Part shown: one piece after another, positions 8,600 through 18,675 of the stretch
Layout of the letters: the number at the start of each line of letters is the position of its first letter
Numbering within the stretch: the stretch's first letter is position 1
Assembly: GCF_007989605.1 (NCBI RefSeq)
Contig: NZ_BJUL01000014.1
Span: forward strand, 1-64,000
Direction: 5' to 3'
Length of the DNA stretch: 64,000 bases
DNA from: Vreelandella venusta
Lineage (GTDB): Bacteria; Pseudomonadota; Gammaproteobacteria; Pseudomonadales; Halomonadaceae
Position numbers and translations under genes: made by a program
The notes under the pieces: generated by a model
Told to the model about the DNA's origin: nothing
The model's input: the letters and a program-made list of their open reading frames with translations, nothing else
Database searches by the model: none

Positions 8600-10765
8600 T
8601 TAAAACGTCTCCCACTGTGCAGAGGACTCTTGGCTAGCCAGCCCTCTTTCCCCAGCGGCTTTGCCAGCAGGCAACGTCAATGATGCTTTATGCTGCGCTT
8701 GATTAACCTGCTGTAGCTTTTCTCGGGCAGAGCGAACATTTTCTTCCTGGGCACCTTCCAGACGGAAGGCATCCACTACATTCGCTAGCTCAAACGTCTC
8801 TAGCGCTAAATTATCCGCAGAAGCTGCGATGGTTTGTACCTTGGTGGCATTTTGCTGAGTCACATTATCCATCTCAGCAATCGCAGAATTAATCTGGCCA
8901 ATACCGCTGCTTTGCTCGCTTGAGGCAGTGCTGATCGACTCCATCAGCTCACTGACACGGCTGACTTGCTGCATTACATTGTCAATGGCTCGCTCAGCTT
9001 GCTCAACCGCGCCACGCCCGCCACTGACCTCCTGCGTCGTACTCTCAATCATCTTGCGAATTTCTTGAGCGGCATCGGCACTACGGCTCGCCAAGTTACG
9101 TACTTCGCTAGCCACCACCGCAAAGCCTCGGCCATGCTCTCCGGCACGCGCAGCTTCGACCGATGCATTGAGTGCCAGAATATTCGTTTGGAAAGCGATT
9201 CCGTCAATGACGCTAATCATCTCCGCCATTTTTTCAGCACTTTGGGCAATACGCTGCATTCTTGCGACCAACTGCTGCATCTGCTCTCGGGTATCGCGGG
9301 TACTTGAGGCATTCTGTATCGCTAGCTCCGTCGCTTGGCGCGCATGCTCAGTATTTTGCTGCACCGTAGACGTCATTTCTTCCATGCTAGAGGCCGTTTG
9401 CTGGAGTGATGACGCTTGCTGCTCGGTGCGGGAGGCAAGCTCTTCATTTTCGGCGGCAATTTGCTGAACAGCAGGCGTGACAACCGACACCCGATGCTCT
9501 ACGTCACCAACAATACTCGCCAAGCTAAAGCGCATGGTATCCAATGAGTAAAGCAACTCACCCAACTCATCTTTGGTTTCTCGGCGTTCGCGAGCAGCCA
9601 AGTTGCCTGCTGCAATTTGAAAAGTAATATGCCGCGCGCCTTCGACGCTACGCAGTACGGATCTTAAAATCACCACACTGAGGCCTACCATCAGCAGCAA
9701 ACCAATCACCATCAACACCATTTGAGCAATCAGCATCTGCTGACGCCCCTGCTGTGCCTGACGAACCAACGCCTCAGCATTTGCTCGCTCATCGCTGACT
9801 AACTGGCTACTGCTCTCTCTTAGCTGCTCGGTGGTCGGTTGTACGCCGTCGTTAAAGGCTTCGAAAGCGGCAAAACCGTTTGCGTCACTAACCGCAGTCA
9901 CCGTGGTATCGACACTGCTGATCCAAGTTGCTAATCCTGCACTAAACGCTTGTAGACGCTCAGCACTGGCATTACTGTCGGTAAGATACTCGTTCCAAAG
10001 CGTTTGTATTGACTGAGAATATTCGCTAACTGACGCGGCAACTGCGGCAACATCAACCCGGCGAGGGTTGCGCACAGCAGGTTCCAACTGAGCCACCACT
10101 TGGCCGATTTGGCGCTCTACTCGCTGCAGGTTGGCGACTGCTTCTAGCCCTGAGCGATTTAACGTATCGAGACGCTCGCCAGAAACCATTAAGCCGTACA
10201 TACCCAGGCCGCCTGCCAATCCCATGAGAACAATGGACGCTACCACCATGCCCGTTAACTTAGCTTTTAGGCTATTAAACTGAAAGCGAGCTAAAAAGCC
10301 TCCCACACCACGGCGCCTTAGCGCGCCTTGCGCCAGCGTGTAGCGACGAGATTTGCCTTTTTCGCGTATTTCTTTATAGACGGTTTCTGCCAACGCAATA
10401 CTTTGAGCAGGCGCTTTGCGCCGCAACGAGGTATACCCTACGATACGGTCGCCATCTCTGAGCGGTGCCACGCTAGCAGTAACCCAATAATGATCGCCGT
10501 TCTTGCGACGATTTTTTACCGTTCCCTGCCAGCTCGCACCTGACTGAATCGTTTTCCAGAAATCTGCATAGGCAGCTTCCGGCATATCTGGGTGGCGAAT
10601 TAGGTTATGAGGGCTTCCCATCAATTCATCGCGGGTGTAGCCACTGACCTCGACAAACGCGGCGTTGGCGTAGGTTACATTGCCCTTCAAATCGGAACGT
10701 GAAATCAGCACAGTCTCATCGTCAAGCGTGTACTCACGCTGAGTGACGGGTTGGTTATTGCGCAT
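8600..10765 (-). CDS. Methyl-accepting chemotaxis protein with N-terminal PAS (Aer-like)
   Basis: Membrane chemoreceptor. A PAS domain of the Aer type covers about residues 10-115 (GNVTYANAAFVEVSGY, then HPDMPEAAYADFW), suggesting redox or energy sensing through FAD. A first membrane segment lies near 168-195 and a second near 344-366, bracketing a periplasmic loop, unlike the short-looped E. coli Aer. HAMP follows, then the signalling hairpin with the conserved tip AFQTNILALNASVEAARAGE. The last residues QWETF closely match the NWETF tether that binds CheR and CheB in the high-abundance enterobacterial receptors, so this receptor may recruit the adaptation enzymes. GGGGAG precedes the start. 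No che genes are adjacent. Confidence 0.93.
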   Translation of the reverse strand: MRNNQPVTQREYTLDDETVLISRSDLKGNVTYANAAFVEVSGYTRDELMGSPHNLIRHPDMPEAAYADFWKTIQSGASWQGTVKNRRKNGDHYWVTASVAPLRDGDRIVGYTSLRRKAPAQSIALAETVYKEIREKGKSRRYTLAQGALRRRGVGGFLARFQFNSLKAKLTGMVVASIVLMGLAGGLGMYGLMVSGERLDTLNRSGLEAVANLQRVERQIGQVVAQLEPAVRNPRRVDVAAVAASVSEYSQSIQTLWNEYLTDSNASAERLQAFSAGLATWISSVDTTVTAVSDANGFAAFEAFNDGVQPTTEQLRESSSQLVSDERANAEALVRQAQQGRQQMLIAQMVLMVIGLLLMVGLSVVILRSVLRSVEGARHITFQIAAGNLAARERRETKDELGELLYSLDTMRFSLASIVGDVEHRVSVVTPAVQQIAAENEELASRTEQQASSLQQTASSMEEMTSTVQQNTEHARQATELAIQNASSTRDTREQMQQLVARMQRIAQSAEKMAEMISVIDGIAFQTNILALNASVEAARAGEHGRGFAVVASEVRNLASRSADAAQEIRKMIESTTQEVSGGRGAVEQAERAIDNVMQQVSRVSELMESISTASSEQSSGIGQINSAIAEMDNVTQQNATKVQTIAASADNLALETFELANVVDAFRLEGAQEENVRSAREKLQQVNQAQHKASLTLPAGKAAGERGLASQESSAQWETF

Positions 10766-10850
10766 ATACAGGCTCCCCAGGGACTTTTTAATTTTGATTT
10801 ACCTCTATTATCACTCGCCGCAAGGCAATTTAATCCCTGAATAACCATAC

Positions 10851-10877
10851 AAAAGCGCCGCACTCTTCGGTGCGGCG
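10851..10877 (-). terminator. Terminator of lon
   Basis: CGCCGCAC (10856-10863) pairs with 10870-10877 around a 6-base loop and is followed on the minus strand by C then TTTT. It lies about 40 bases beyond the lon stop. Confidence 0.8.
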
Positions 10878-10915
10878 GCTTAACTAAACGGTTGTTTAAC
10901 GATTGATTGAAGCGC

Positions 10916-13375
10916 TTATGTGAAGACCACATTGGCCACATCACGATAGCGGTTTGCAAAATGTACTGTCATTCCCTCTTTCAAGTAGTCGGGAAGCTCT
11001 TCGTAATCGCGCTTATTGGCTTCGGGTAGTATCACCTCAAAAATATCGCTGCGGCGAGCGGCAATAATCTTTTCTCGGATTCCCCCCACCGGTAACACTT
11101 GCCCAGTTAAGGTCAATTCACCGGTCATGGCCAAGGGGCGATTAATTGCCTGATGCTTAGCCAGTGAAAGCAACGCCGTGGTCATTGTGACCCCTGCCGA
11201 CGGGCCGTCTTTGGGTGTCGCCCCTTCGGGCACGTGCAGGTGCACAAACGCCGAGTCGAAGAAGTCGGCATCGGCACCATACTCTTGCAAGTGACCCAGC
11301 GTGTAGCTGTATGCGATGTTGGCGGACTCTTTCATCACATCGCCAAGCTTGCCTGTGAGTTTAAAGCCACGGTCCAGCGCATGGACTTTGCCCGCTTCGA
11401 TAGGCAGTGTTGCGCCACCCATAGAGGTCCAGGCAAGCCCGGTAACCACGCCTTCGCCTTTTAGCACTTTCTCTTTGCGGAATAGCGGCGCCCCCAGGAA
11501 CTCTTCCAGGTTTTTAACCGATATTTTTACCGTTTCCAGCTGCTCTTCTAGCAGCTTCACTGCTGCCTTGCGAACAATTCGATGCAACTGTTTCTCAAGC
11601 TGGCGAACGCCCGCCTCACGGGCATAGCCATCAATAACTTGCTTGAGCGCGGCATCGGTCAAATTGATGCGTTTCTTAGCCAGATTGTCGCGTTTCAACA
11701 ATTTCGGCCATAGGTGGTGCTTAGCGATCTGCAGCTTTTCTTCGGCGATGTAACCCGACAGGCGAATCTGCTCCATACGATCAAGCAACGGACCTGGAAT
11801 AGAATCCAGGGTATTCGCGGTGCACAAGAACAGCACTTTGGATAGATCCATGCGCACATCAAGATAGTGATCCAGGAAATCGACGTTCTGCTCTGGGTCT
11901 AACACTTCAAGCAGCGCTGATGCGGGATCGCCCTGGAATGATTGGCCCAGCTTATCAATCTCATCGAGCATAATCACAGGATTCTCGACCTCGACTTCTT
12001 TAAAGGCCTGCACCAGTTTGCCGGGCATTGCGCCCACATAAGTACGGCGATGGCCTTTAATTTCAGCCTCGTCACGCATACCTCCCACGGAGAAGCGATA
12101 GAACTCACGGCCCAAGGCTTCAGCAATGGAGCGTCCAATCGAGGTTTTACCAACTCCGGGAGGGCCGACCAGCAGCACAATCGAGCCTCCTACATCACCT
12201 TTGAAGGTACCTTCGGCAAGAAACTCAATAATTCGCTCTTTTACATCGTGTAAGCCGTCGTGATCGCGGTTAAGTACCTCCCTGGCATGGGCCAAGTCGA
12301 GCTTGTCCTGGCTGGTAATGCCCCAAGGCAACGAGGTGAGCCAATCAAGGTAATTACGAGTAGTGCCGTACTCTGGCGAGCCGGTTTCTAGCACGCTGAG
12401 CTTATTAAGCTCATCGTCAATACGTGTTTGGACGCGCTCTGGCACCACCAAAGACTCTAGACGGTTCCTAAACGTGTCAACATCGTTTTCACGGTCATCT
12501 TTGGAAATACCCAATTCACGCTGAATGACTTTAAGCTGCTCACGCAAGAAAAACTCGCGCTGCCGCTCCTGCATCTGAGCGTTAACCTGCTCACTGATCT
12601 CGCTTTGCAACTGAGCAACATCGATTTCTTTGCGTAACAGCGGGAGAACTTTATGCATACGCTCAGCCACCGACAGTGTGGCGAGCACATCCTGCAGCTC
12701 AGGGCCCTTGGCAGACGTGATTGCGGCTGCAAAGTCAGTCAGCGGACCGGGTTCATGAGGACTAAAGCGATTGAGGTAATGTTTTAGTTCTTCACCATAC
12801 AGCGGATTAATTGGCAGCAACTCTTTGATGCCGTTAATAATCGCCATTGCATAAGCGCGAGTTTCTTCGTTCTCAGCGTCAACGGGTTCTTTGGGATAGC
12901 TGACTTCCACCAGGTAAGGAGGCTCTTTAGACAGCCAGCGCTGAATTTTAAAACGCCGAACCCCCTGAGCGATAAACTGGATCTGTTGATCTTCGCTCTG
13001 GAGTTTATGTACTTTGACCGCCGTGCCAATCTCAGGAAAGTCGTTGTGATCCAACGACTCAATACCCTGCTCACCTACAAAGGCGACACCCATGGTGTGG
13101 TGAGGTGTATTGCCTACCCGACGTATGGTTTCTTGCCAACGCTCACGGTTGATGACTAATGGCTGTACCTGAGCGGGGAAAAAAGGTCGATTATGAATCG
13201 GTAAAAGGTAGATGCGCTCTGGGAGCATATCGCTGGCGGGCACTAACGAGCTAACTTTCTCACCGTCCGAGCGGTACTCTTCACTGTTCACGGTATCTTC
13301 TTGCTGTGCGTCGGACTCATCATCCGTCAGCCAATCGAGGTGTTCGTGATCGCGGTCGTAATCTTGGTCGCTCAT
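10916..13375 (-). CDS. lon: ATP-dependent protease Lon
   Basis: Cytoplasmic AAA+ serine protease for damaged and regulatory proteins. The 819-residue chain has the N-terminal LAN domain (about residues 40-245, from [17 protein letters not shown]), Walker [10 protein letters not shown], Walker [11 protein letters not shown], and the protease domain with catalytic serine in [11 protein letters not shown] and lysine in [13 protein letters not shown] second in-frame ATG lies 12 bases upstream, but the GGGAGG ribosome site falls between the two, so the ATG at 13375 is used. The extreme N-terminus ([20 protein letters not shown]) is very acidic, in line with a halophile. No clpX or hupB is adjacent. 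Confidence 0.98.
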   Translation of the reverse strand: MSDQDYDRDHEHLDWLTDDESDAQQEDTVNSEEYRSDGEKVSSLVPASDMLPERIYLLPIHNRPFFPAQVQPLVINRERWQETIRRVGNTPHHTMGVAFVGEQGIESLDHNDFPEIGTAVKVHKLQSEDQQIQFIAQGVRRFKIQRWLSKEPPYLVEVSYPKEPVDAENEETRAYAMAIINGIKELLPINPLYGEELKHYLNRFSPHEPGPLTDFAAAITSAKGPELQDVLATLSVAERMHKVLPLLRKEIDVAQLQSEISEQVNAQMQERQREFFLREQLKVIQRELGISKDDRENDVDTFRNRLESLVVPERVQTRIDDELNKLSVLETGSPEYGTTRNYLDWLTSLPWGITSQDKLDLAHAREVLNRDHDGLHDVKERIIEFLAEGTFKGDVGGSIVLLVGPPGVGKTSIGRSIAEALGREFYRFSVGGMRDEAEIKGHRRTYVGAMPGKLVQAFKEVEVENPVIMLDEIDKLGQSFQGDPASALLEVLDPEQNVDFLDHYLDVRMDLSKVLFLCTANTLDSIPGPLLDRMEQIRLSGYIAEEKLQIAKHHLWPKLLKRDNLAKKRINLTDAALKQVIDGYAREAGVRQLEKQLHRIVRKAAVKLLEEQLETVKISVKNLEEFLGAPLFRKEKVLKGEGVVTGLAWTSMGGATLPIEAGKVHALDRGFKLTGKLGDVMKESANIAYSYTLGHLQEYGADADFFDSAFVHLHVPEGATPKDGPSAGVTMTTALLSLAKHQAINRPLAMTGELTLTGQVLPVGGIREKIIAARRSDIFEVILPEANKRDYEELPDYLKEGMTVHFANRYRDVANVVFT

Positions 13376-13533
13376 GCGCCCTCCCATAACAGTGACTAGC
13401 GGCTTGATCCGCTTAGCAATGCCTATGGAATGTGGGCACAGTGGGGGAACTTCAACCCTTGACGCTATTTGTAGCAGTGTATTCGAAGAGTGGTAACAGC
13501 TTCATGGCTCGCCACTGCCTTAGTAGAAAGCAT

Positions 13534-13578
13534 TGATGCTCAAAACAGTGGTACTCAAAACGGTGATGCTCAAAACGC
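13534..13578. repeat. Three-copy 15-bp tandem repeat
   Basis: TGATGCTCAAAACAG, TGGTACTCAAAACGG and TGATGCTCAAAACGC follow each other directly at 13534, 13549 and 13564, in the spacer between the DUF945 gene stop and the lon start. Confidence 0.9.
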
Positions 13579-13584
13579 TTATGG

Positions 13585-14832
13585 CTAAAGCTGAGGCATC
13601 GGACGTCCATTAACACGTAACTCGCCACGAACAACATCAAACTCTAACTCTCGTGTACCAAGAGGGAGGCCTAGCCAAAGAGCAACTACGGTTGGCGCAT
13701 CGTGCCAAGTGAAATCACCATCAATATAACCTAACCAGCGAGCGCGCTCTTCTGGCTTATCCAGCCCGGTCATCATAAGCTCATCAAGCCCGCTCGCATC
13801 AAAAAAGAGCGCACCATCTGCGTTAACATTGATACCTAGCAGCGGGCTTTCAATCGCTATCGTTGTAACGTCTAAACGCGGCGAATCACTCAATATCCCT
13901 TTTAAATCAGGGGCTAAACGCACCAGCAGCCCTTCTGCCATCGGTAGGCTAGCATCGCCCCATGAGGCTTCTTGGCGCAATCGCAGAATGGCTGCGCGAA
14001 CAGCATCTGCATTAAGACGAGAAAGCTCTGCTTCAATCCGCCCGCTTAACAAAGGGGTGTTTGGCGCTTCACTTGGGACACTTACCTCACCAATGATTAG
14101 TTCACCATTTAAGCGAAGCTCTTGCTCGTCGAGCACCATGTGGCTGTGAACATCAAGCGGCGACAGATGAATATCATAGGCAGGATAGTGAAGCGATAGC
14201 GCCTCAACATGCAGATGGTCGCGCTGCGCAAAGTGATAGGCATCATCAATATAGGTATAACGACTTTCGAGGGAGGAAGGCCCTAGGGTTAACTGAGCGG
14301 GTCCGTCCGTTAACGTGAGCTGGTCGAACAGCCCGCGCAACCGCCAATCACCAAACACGCCCTCTAAGCGCATCCGAGCACCACGCACAGATAGCTCACG
14401 GCCACTTTGCTGGATCACAAAAGGAGCCAGTGCCAGACGCAGCTCACTGTGGCCACTTAGTGTATGGTAGCGCCCTTGCCAACGCGGGATAGACGGAGCG
14501 GAGACTTCTCCCACGGCTTTTTGCAAGACGCTATCTAAACGAGGTAATAGCGTTCCCTCAACATCGGTACTTAGCGCACCATGACGAGCGCGGTATGTAA
14601 GTTCTAACCGCCATGGCCGCCCTAATAAGGGCGATAAAAGCAGTTTCCCCTGAGACGTCAACCACCCTTGGCGGCTTTCCGTGCGACTAACTCGCCACTC
14701 CCCTCGCGCTTCCAAATCTTCTAGTGCTTGACGAAGACTGCGTTCAAACAAAATGCTCGATAGCAGTTGTGCTACCACCCACGCCACCACGAAGGCCGCG
14801 AGAATAGGCACGATCAGTCGTTCCTTGCGCAT
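13585..14832 (-). CDS. DUF945 (YdgA-like) membrane-anchored protein
   Basis: A 415-residue protein with one N-terminal membrane anchor (LIVPILAAFVVAWVVAQLL) and a long extracytoplasmic beta-rich region, as in the DUF945/YdgA family of unknown function. The C-terminus ends with FDVVRGELRVNGRPM. The start at 14832 has AAGGAG at good spacing; the frame is open a little further upstream. It lies upstream of lon and separate from pgpA. Function unknown; the family assignment rests on overall shape and the C-terminal region, with no catalytic motif visible. Confidence 0.7.
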   Translation of the reverse strand: MRKERLIVPILAAFVVAWVVAQLLSSILFERSLRQALEDLEARGEWRVSRTESRQGWLTSQGKLLLSPLLGRPWRLELTYRARHGALSTDVEGTLLPRLDSVLQKAVGEVSAPSIPRWQGRYHTLSGHSELRLALAPFVIQQSGRELSVRGARMRLEGVFGDWRLRGLFDQLTLTDGPAQLTLGPSSLESRYTYIDDAYHFAQRDHLHVEALSLHYPAYDIHLSPLDVHSHMVLDEQELRLNGELIIGEVSVPSEAPNTPLLSGRIEAELSRLNADAVRAAILRLRQEASWGDASLPMAEGLLVRLAPDLKGILSDSPRLDVTTIAIESPLLGINVNADGALFFDASGLDELMMTGLDKPEERARWLGYIDGDFTWHDAPTVVALWLGLPLGTRELEFDVVRGELRVNGRPMPQL

Positions 14833-14934
14833 GCGATCTCCTTGAACACCCCCACGATTGGAGCCATTCACCACCGACGTTGTGTAATCAGTTTAAGGTA
14901 ATCAGATAAGTCCATTTATTATAATAAGTGGCTC

Positions 14935-14954
14935 ACCTGCCAGTTTGGGCAGGT
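14935..14954 (-). terminator. Possible terminator of the nrdR-pgpA cluster
   Basis: ACCTGCC and its complement form a 7-bp stem with a 6-base loop, 6 bases beyond the pgpA stop. The downstream minus strand is AT-rich but has no clean T run. Confidence 0.45.
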
Positions 14955-14960
14955 AGGTTA

Positions 14961-15434
14961 TTAGTGTAGCCAAAACCATAAATGCATCGTACTCCACGCG
15001 TAGATGCCCGCCATGACGTCATCGATCATAATGCCAAATCCACCGGCAACACGCCGGTCTGCCCACCGGATAGGCCACGGTTTGAAGACATCGAAAATAC
15101 GAAAAACAATAAATCCCCAGAGAGCGGCCTCCCACGAGAAGGGCACTGCCGCCATGGTTATCCAGTAACCAACAAACTCATCCCAAACAATACCAGAGTG
15201 ATCATGCACGCCTAAGTCATGGGAGGTTTTATCACACAGCCACACTCCCACCACAAACGCTACAAACACAATGCTGAGATACCAGACCAAAGGGAGGTCG
15301 GCCATCATCCAGTAAAAAGGGATTGCTGCTAGCGTTCCGAAAGTGCCTGGAGCCCAGGGCACCGCACCACTGCCTAGGCCAAAGGCAAAAAAATGGGTTG
15401 GCCGACGCCACACGCTCGCTGGTGCTCGGTTCAT
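14961..15434 (-). CDS. pgpA: Phosphatidylglycerophosphatase A
   Basis: Dephosphorylates phosphatidylglycerol phosphate in the inner membrane. The 157-residue protein has the family features GSGAVPWAPGTFGTLAAIP, WDEFVGYW and FRIFDVFKPWPI, and several hydrophobic segments. Its start overlaps the thiL stop as ATGA, so translation is coupled. Last gene of the nrdR-rib-nusB-thiL-pgpA run. Confidence 0.95.
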   Translation of the reverse strand: MNRAPASVWRRPTHFFAFGLGSGAVPWAPGTFGTLAAIPFYWMMADLPLVWYLSIVFVAFVVGVWLCDKTSHDLGVHDHSGIVWDEFVGYWITMAAVPFSWEAALWGFIVFRIFDVFKPWPIRWADRRVAGGFGIMIDDVMAGIYAWSTMHLWFWLH

Positions 15435-16408
15435 GGCGTTTCCCCGCTAAAGTGCTGCCATCCTTCGTAGTCACTGGCGGCAACGCCAGTGACACCTAGC
15501 GTTTCCGTACAGTGGCCTATAACCGTCAGCGAGAGGCCGAGATCGGCGAGTCGCTGTTGGGCAATAGCGAGATTGTTGGGTGACAGTGTCACCAGCAGCT
15601 CATAGTCATCGCCACCCGATAGTGCGGCTTTAATTGCCTCATCGCGGCCTAATGTCTCTTGCAATCCTGCGGCCAACGGTAGCGCGCCGACTTCTAGTGC
15701 ACAGCCTACACCAGAGGCCTTACGCAAGTGCGATAAATCTGCCAGCAAGCCATCCGAAATGTCTAATGCCGCCGTTGCAATACCGCGCAGTGCAACACCA
15801 GCGGCTAAGCGGGGTTGCGGTAACAAATAGCGGGCGAGCAGCGGGTGCGACAACTCACGCTCCCCTCGGCGCCAGAGCGATAAGCCTCCGGCACCACCGC
15901 CCAATGCACCCGTCACGGCAATAACATCACCGACCTTTGCGCCTGAGCGAGTTAGCGCTTGACCAGTTGGCACTTCGCCCATCACCGTCACCCCAATTGT
16001 TAGTGCCCCAGAGGTGACATCGCCCCCCACCAACGCGGTGGCGTGTTGCTGACAAAGTGCGTGAAATCCTTCAGCGTACCCTGCCAACCATTGCTCAGCA
16101 GCTTTGCGGTCATTAAAGATGCTCTTGTCCAGCGTCAATGCCATCAGGCACCAACGAGGCGTCGCCCCCATGGCTGCTAAGTCGCTGAGCGCCACCGCCA
16201 GCGCGCGATGTCCTACCGCGTGAGCTGGGGCATCGTGAGGGAAATGCACGTTACTCACCGACGTATCAACGCTGACCACAAGCTGTTGACCTGCTTGGGG
16301 TATCAAGAGCGCTGCATCGTCGCCATTTTCAAGCGCTATGCCAGCTGTCGCGTGCGCCTCCTGCGGCGACATGAAGTAGCGCTGAATCAGTTCAAATTCG
16401 CCAAGCAC
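15431..16408 (-). CDS. thiL: Thiamine-monophosphate kinase
   Basis: Phosphorylates thiamine phosphate to thiamine pyrophosphate. The 325-residue protein begins LGEFELIQRYF, like E. coli ThiL, and contains GDDAALL, the VSVDTSVSNVHFP substrate region and DISDGLLADL. The start is a GTG at 16408 with AGGGG six bases upstream. It lies in the conserved nusB-thiL-pgpA order. Confidence 0.95.
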   Translation of the reverse strand: MLGEFELIQRYFMSPQEAHATAGIALENGDDAALLIPQAGQQLVVSVDTSVSNVHFPHDAPAHAVGHRALAVALSDLAAMGATPRWCLMALTLDKSIFNDRKAAEQWLAGYAEGFHALCQQHATALVGGDVTSGALTIGVTVMGEVPTGQALTRSGAKVGDVIAVTGALGGGAGGLSLWRRGERELSHPLLARYLLPQPRLAAGVALRGIATAALDISDGLLADLSHLRKASGVGCALEVGALPLAAGLQETLGRDEAIKAALSGGDDYELLVTLSPNNLAIAQQRLADLGLSLTVIGHCTETLGVTGVAASDYEGWQHFSGETP

Positions 16409-16443
16409 AAAGGCCCCTTAAACGCATCATCAGGAGGCTCGCC

Positions 16444-16947
16444 TTACAGACGGCGAGCGCTGACCTCAGCACTTCGTAAGCGATTTGCTAGCTTATCGAG
16501 AATGCCGTTCACGTATTTATGGCCGTCGGTGGCACCAAATGATTTGGCCAGCTCAACGCCTTCGTTAATCACTACTCGATAGGGTACTTCCATCCGCCGG
16601 GAAAGCTCGTAGGCACCCAAGCGAAGGATAGCTAGCTCAACAGCATCGAGGTCTTCTAGGCGGCGGTCGAGTAGCGGCGCAATTTCACGGTCTAACTCCG
16701 CTTTAAAGCGGACCGTATTATGCAGCAGTTCATGGAAAAGCGCCTTATCAGCAATTTCCATTACTTTCACCCAGTTTTCGTAATCTTCCAGGTCATCATC
16801 TGCTACCTGGCTACGAAACTCAGCTTCGATAGTGGTGATCGATTTCCCTGTCATTTGCCACTGGTAAATCCCCTGAACCGCTAACTCACGCGCGGCGTGG
16901 CGCCCTAGCTGCGCGGCAGAGGGCTTACGCTCACGACGTTCGCTCAT
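16444..16947 (-). CDS. nusB: Transcription antitermination factor NusB
   Basis: RNA-binding partner of NusE in ribosomal RNA antitermination. The 167-residue helical protein carries the [14 protein letters not shown]-terminus and the C-terminal [18 protein letters not shown] typical of NusB. Its ATG overlaps the ribH stop as ATGA. Confidence 0.96.
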   Translation of the reverse strand: MSERRERKPSAAQLGRHAARELAVQGIYQWQMTGKSITTIEAEFRSQVADDDLEDYENWVKVMEIADKALFHELLHNTVRFKAELDREIAPLLDRRLEDLDAVELAILRLGAYELSRRMEVPYRVVINEGVELAKSFGATDGHKYVNGILDKLANRLRSAEVSARRL

Positions 16948-17432
16948 TGGTTGTCTCCTAGCGGCAATGCACGCAGTAACGACACCATCTCCATCGCTGC
17001 CATTGCGGCTTCCGTACCCTTATTACCCGCTTTGGTGCCCGCCCGCTCAATCGCCTGTTCGATAGATTCAACGGTCAACACGCCATTTGCTACCGGCGTA
17101 TCGAACTCAAGCTGGAGGTGGTTAATGGCGGTATTACAGCCACCTGCTACATATTCAAAATGCGGTGTACCACCACGAATAACCGCGCCCAGCGCGATAA
17201 CAGCGTCGGGCTTCATAACGTTAAGGACACGCTTTACTGCCAGCGGCAGCTCCCAAGCACCAGGTACGTGAACAAGATGAATATTGTCCGCATCAACGCC
17301 GTGGCGTGTCAGGCTGTCAATAGCGCCTTCCACCAGGCTATCCACCACATGGTGGTTAAAGCGACCTACAACGATGACATAACGGCCATCGACATCCACA
17401 AAAGTGCCTTCAACTTGCGAAAGGGATTGCAT
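16944..17432 (-). CDS. ribH: 6,7-dimethyl-8-ribityllumazine synthase
   Basis: Penultimate step of riboflavin synthesis, condensing the ribB product with the ribityl pyrimidine. Motifs include [27 protein letters not shown] and [14 protein letters not shown]. The open frame reaches 17474, but the ATG at 17432 ([11 protein letters not shown]) has AGGAA eight bases upstream and lies 4 bases after the ribB stop. The 162-residue length is close to E. coli (156). Confidence 0.95.
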   Translation of the reverse strand: MQSLSQVEGTFVDVDGRYVIVVGRFNHHVVDSLVEGAIDSLTRHGVDADNIHLVHVPGAWELPLAVKRVLNVMKPDAVIALGAVIRGGTPHFEYVAGGCNTAINHLQLEFDTPVANGVLTVESIEQAIERAGTKAGNKGTEAAMAAMEMVSLLRALPLGDNQ

Positions 17433-17436
17433 CAAT

Positions 17437-18603
17437 TTATTCCTGCTGAGAAGTTGGCTCATACGCCGTGTCATTGGGTCCTAGACGCTCGACAACTTCG
17501 AGATCAAAACCGGAGAGCGCCGAGAATTTCCACGGTGAACTGAGTAGCCGCATTTTGCCTACCCCTAAATGGCGTAGGATTTGCGAGCCAGTACCAATCG
17601 TTAAGTAGTTACCTGAACCGTCCGAATCGCTGGTGCGCGGTTGACGCACGCGATCCAGAAAAATATCCAGTTGATCTTTCAAGTCTTGGTGAGGACGACC
17701 ATCGTCAATCAACACAAAGACCCCCGCAGACGCATTAGCGATCTCTTCCAGTGCACGATGGGCATCCCAACGGCACTGCTCATCTTTCATTAACCCTACG
17801 ATATCACGCAGCGTATCCGCTAAGTGAACACGCACTGTCGTCGCCTGCTCTGGCGTCGGCTGTCCCTTAACTAACGCCAAATGATGGGCACCTTGTATAC
17901 GGTCGCGGAACACATGCAGCGCCAGTTCCCCGTGAGCCGTCATCACACTGGTTGTTTCAACCGCATCCACCGTTTGTTCATTGACGATACGGTAGTGGAT
18001 CAAATCAGCAATCGTGCCAATTTTAATGCCATGCTTTTTAGCAAACACTTCAAGCTCAGGCCGACGCGCCATGCTGCCATCGTCATTCATGATTTCACAG
18101 ATGACGCCGCTGGGATCACAGCCTGCTAAAGAAGCTAAATCACAGGCTGCTTCAGTATGCCCAGCTCGACGTAGTACGCCACCTGGCTCAGCCATCAGCG
18201 GAAATATGTGCCCTGGCTGTACGATATCCGTCGGCTTGGCATTCGCCGCCACTGCCGCTTGAACGGTACGCGCACGATCAGCTGCTGAGATACCGGTGGT
18301 TACACCCTCGGTCGCTTCAATGGAGAGCGTAAACTTAGTGCCAAACCCAGAGCCATTGTCACGCACCATCAGCGGTAGATTTAGCTGCTCGCAACGCTCG
18401 CGAGTCATGGGCATGCAGATAAGCCCACAGGCATAACGTGCCATGAAGTTGATATGCTCGGCCTGAACTTTTTCAGCCGCCATGATGATATCACCTTCGT
18501 TTTCGCGATCCTCATCATCCATGAGAATCACCATTTTGCCCTGGCGAATATCTTCCACCAGCTCAGCGATAGGGGACAAACCCTCTGAAGAGGAATGCGC
18601 CAT
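17437..18603 (-). CDS. ribB: 3,4-dihydroxy-2-butanone-4-phosphate synthase with degenerate GCHII-like tail (RibBX type)
   Basis: The N-terminal half (about residues 10-205) is a complete DHBP synthase: [17 protein letters not shown] carries the acidic active-site residues and [13 protein letters not shown] the conserved histidine region. The C-terminal half is GTP-cyclohydrolase-II-like in layout, but the zinc motif, normally three cysteines in CLTGDVFGSxRCDCG, is replaced by [16 protein letters not shown]; only one cysteine remains nearby. Cyclohydrolase activity is therefore unlikely. This agrees with the RibBX proteins known from several gammaproteobacteria. The ATG at 18603 has GGGAG five bases upstream; an earlier TTG is possible but less likely. 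It lies between ribD and ribH. Confidence 0.92.
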   Translation of the reverse strand: MAHSSSEGLSPIAELVEDIRQGKMVILMDDEDRENEGDIIMAAEKVQAEHINFMARYACGLICMPMTRERCEQLNLPLMVRDNGSGFGTKFTLSIEATEGVTTGISAADRARTVQAAVAANAKPTDIVQPGHIFPLMAEPGGVLRRAGHTEAACDLASLAGCDPSGVICEIMNDDGSMARRPELEVFAKKHGIKIGTIADLIHYRIVNEQTVDAVETTSVMTAHGELALHVFRDRIQGAHHLALVKGQPTPEQATTVRVHLADTLRDIVGLMKDEQCRWDAHRALEEIANASAGVFVLIDDGRPHQDLKDQLDIFLDRVRQPRTSDSDGSGNYLTIGTGSQILRHLGVGKMRLLSSPWKFSALSGFDLEVVERLGPNDTAYEPTSQQE

Positions 18604-18675
18604 GGAATCTCCCAAATAAGTGGTCGCCGCACATGCGATTTCGCGCGTCAGGGTACCTTGCTCTGGCCCAGCGCG

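Noticed and set aside
17437..18000. Active GTP cyclohydrolase II in the ribB tail
   Set aside because: The zinc-binding cysteines are missing.
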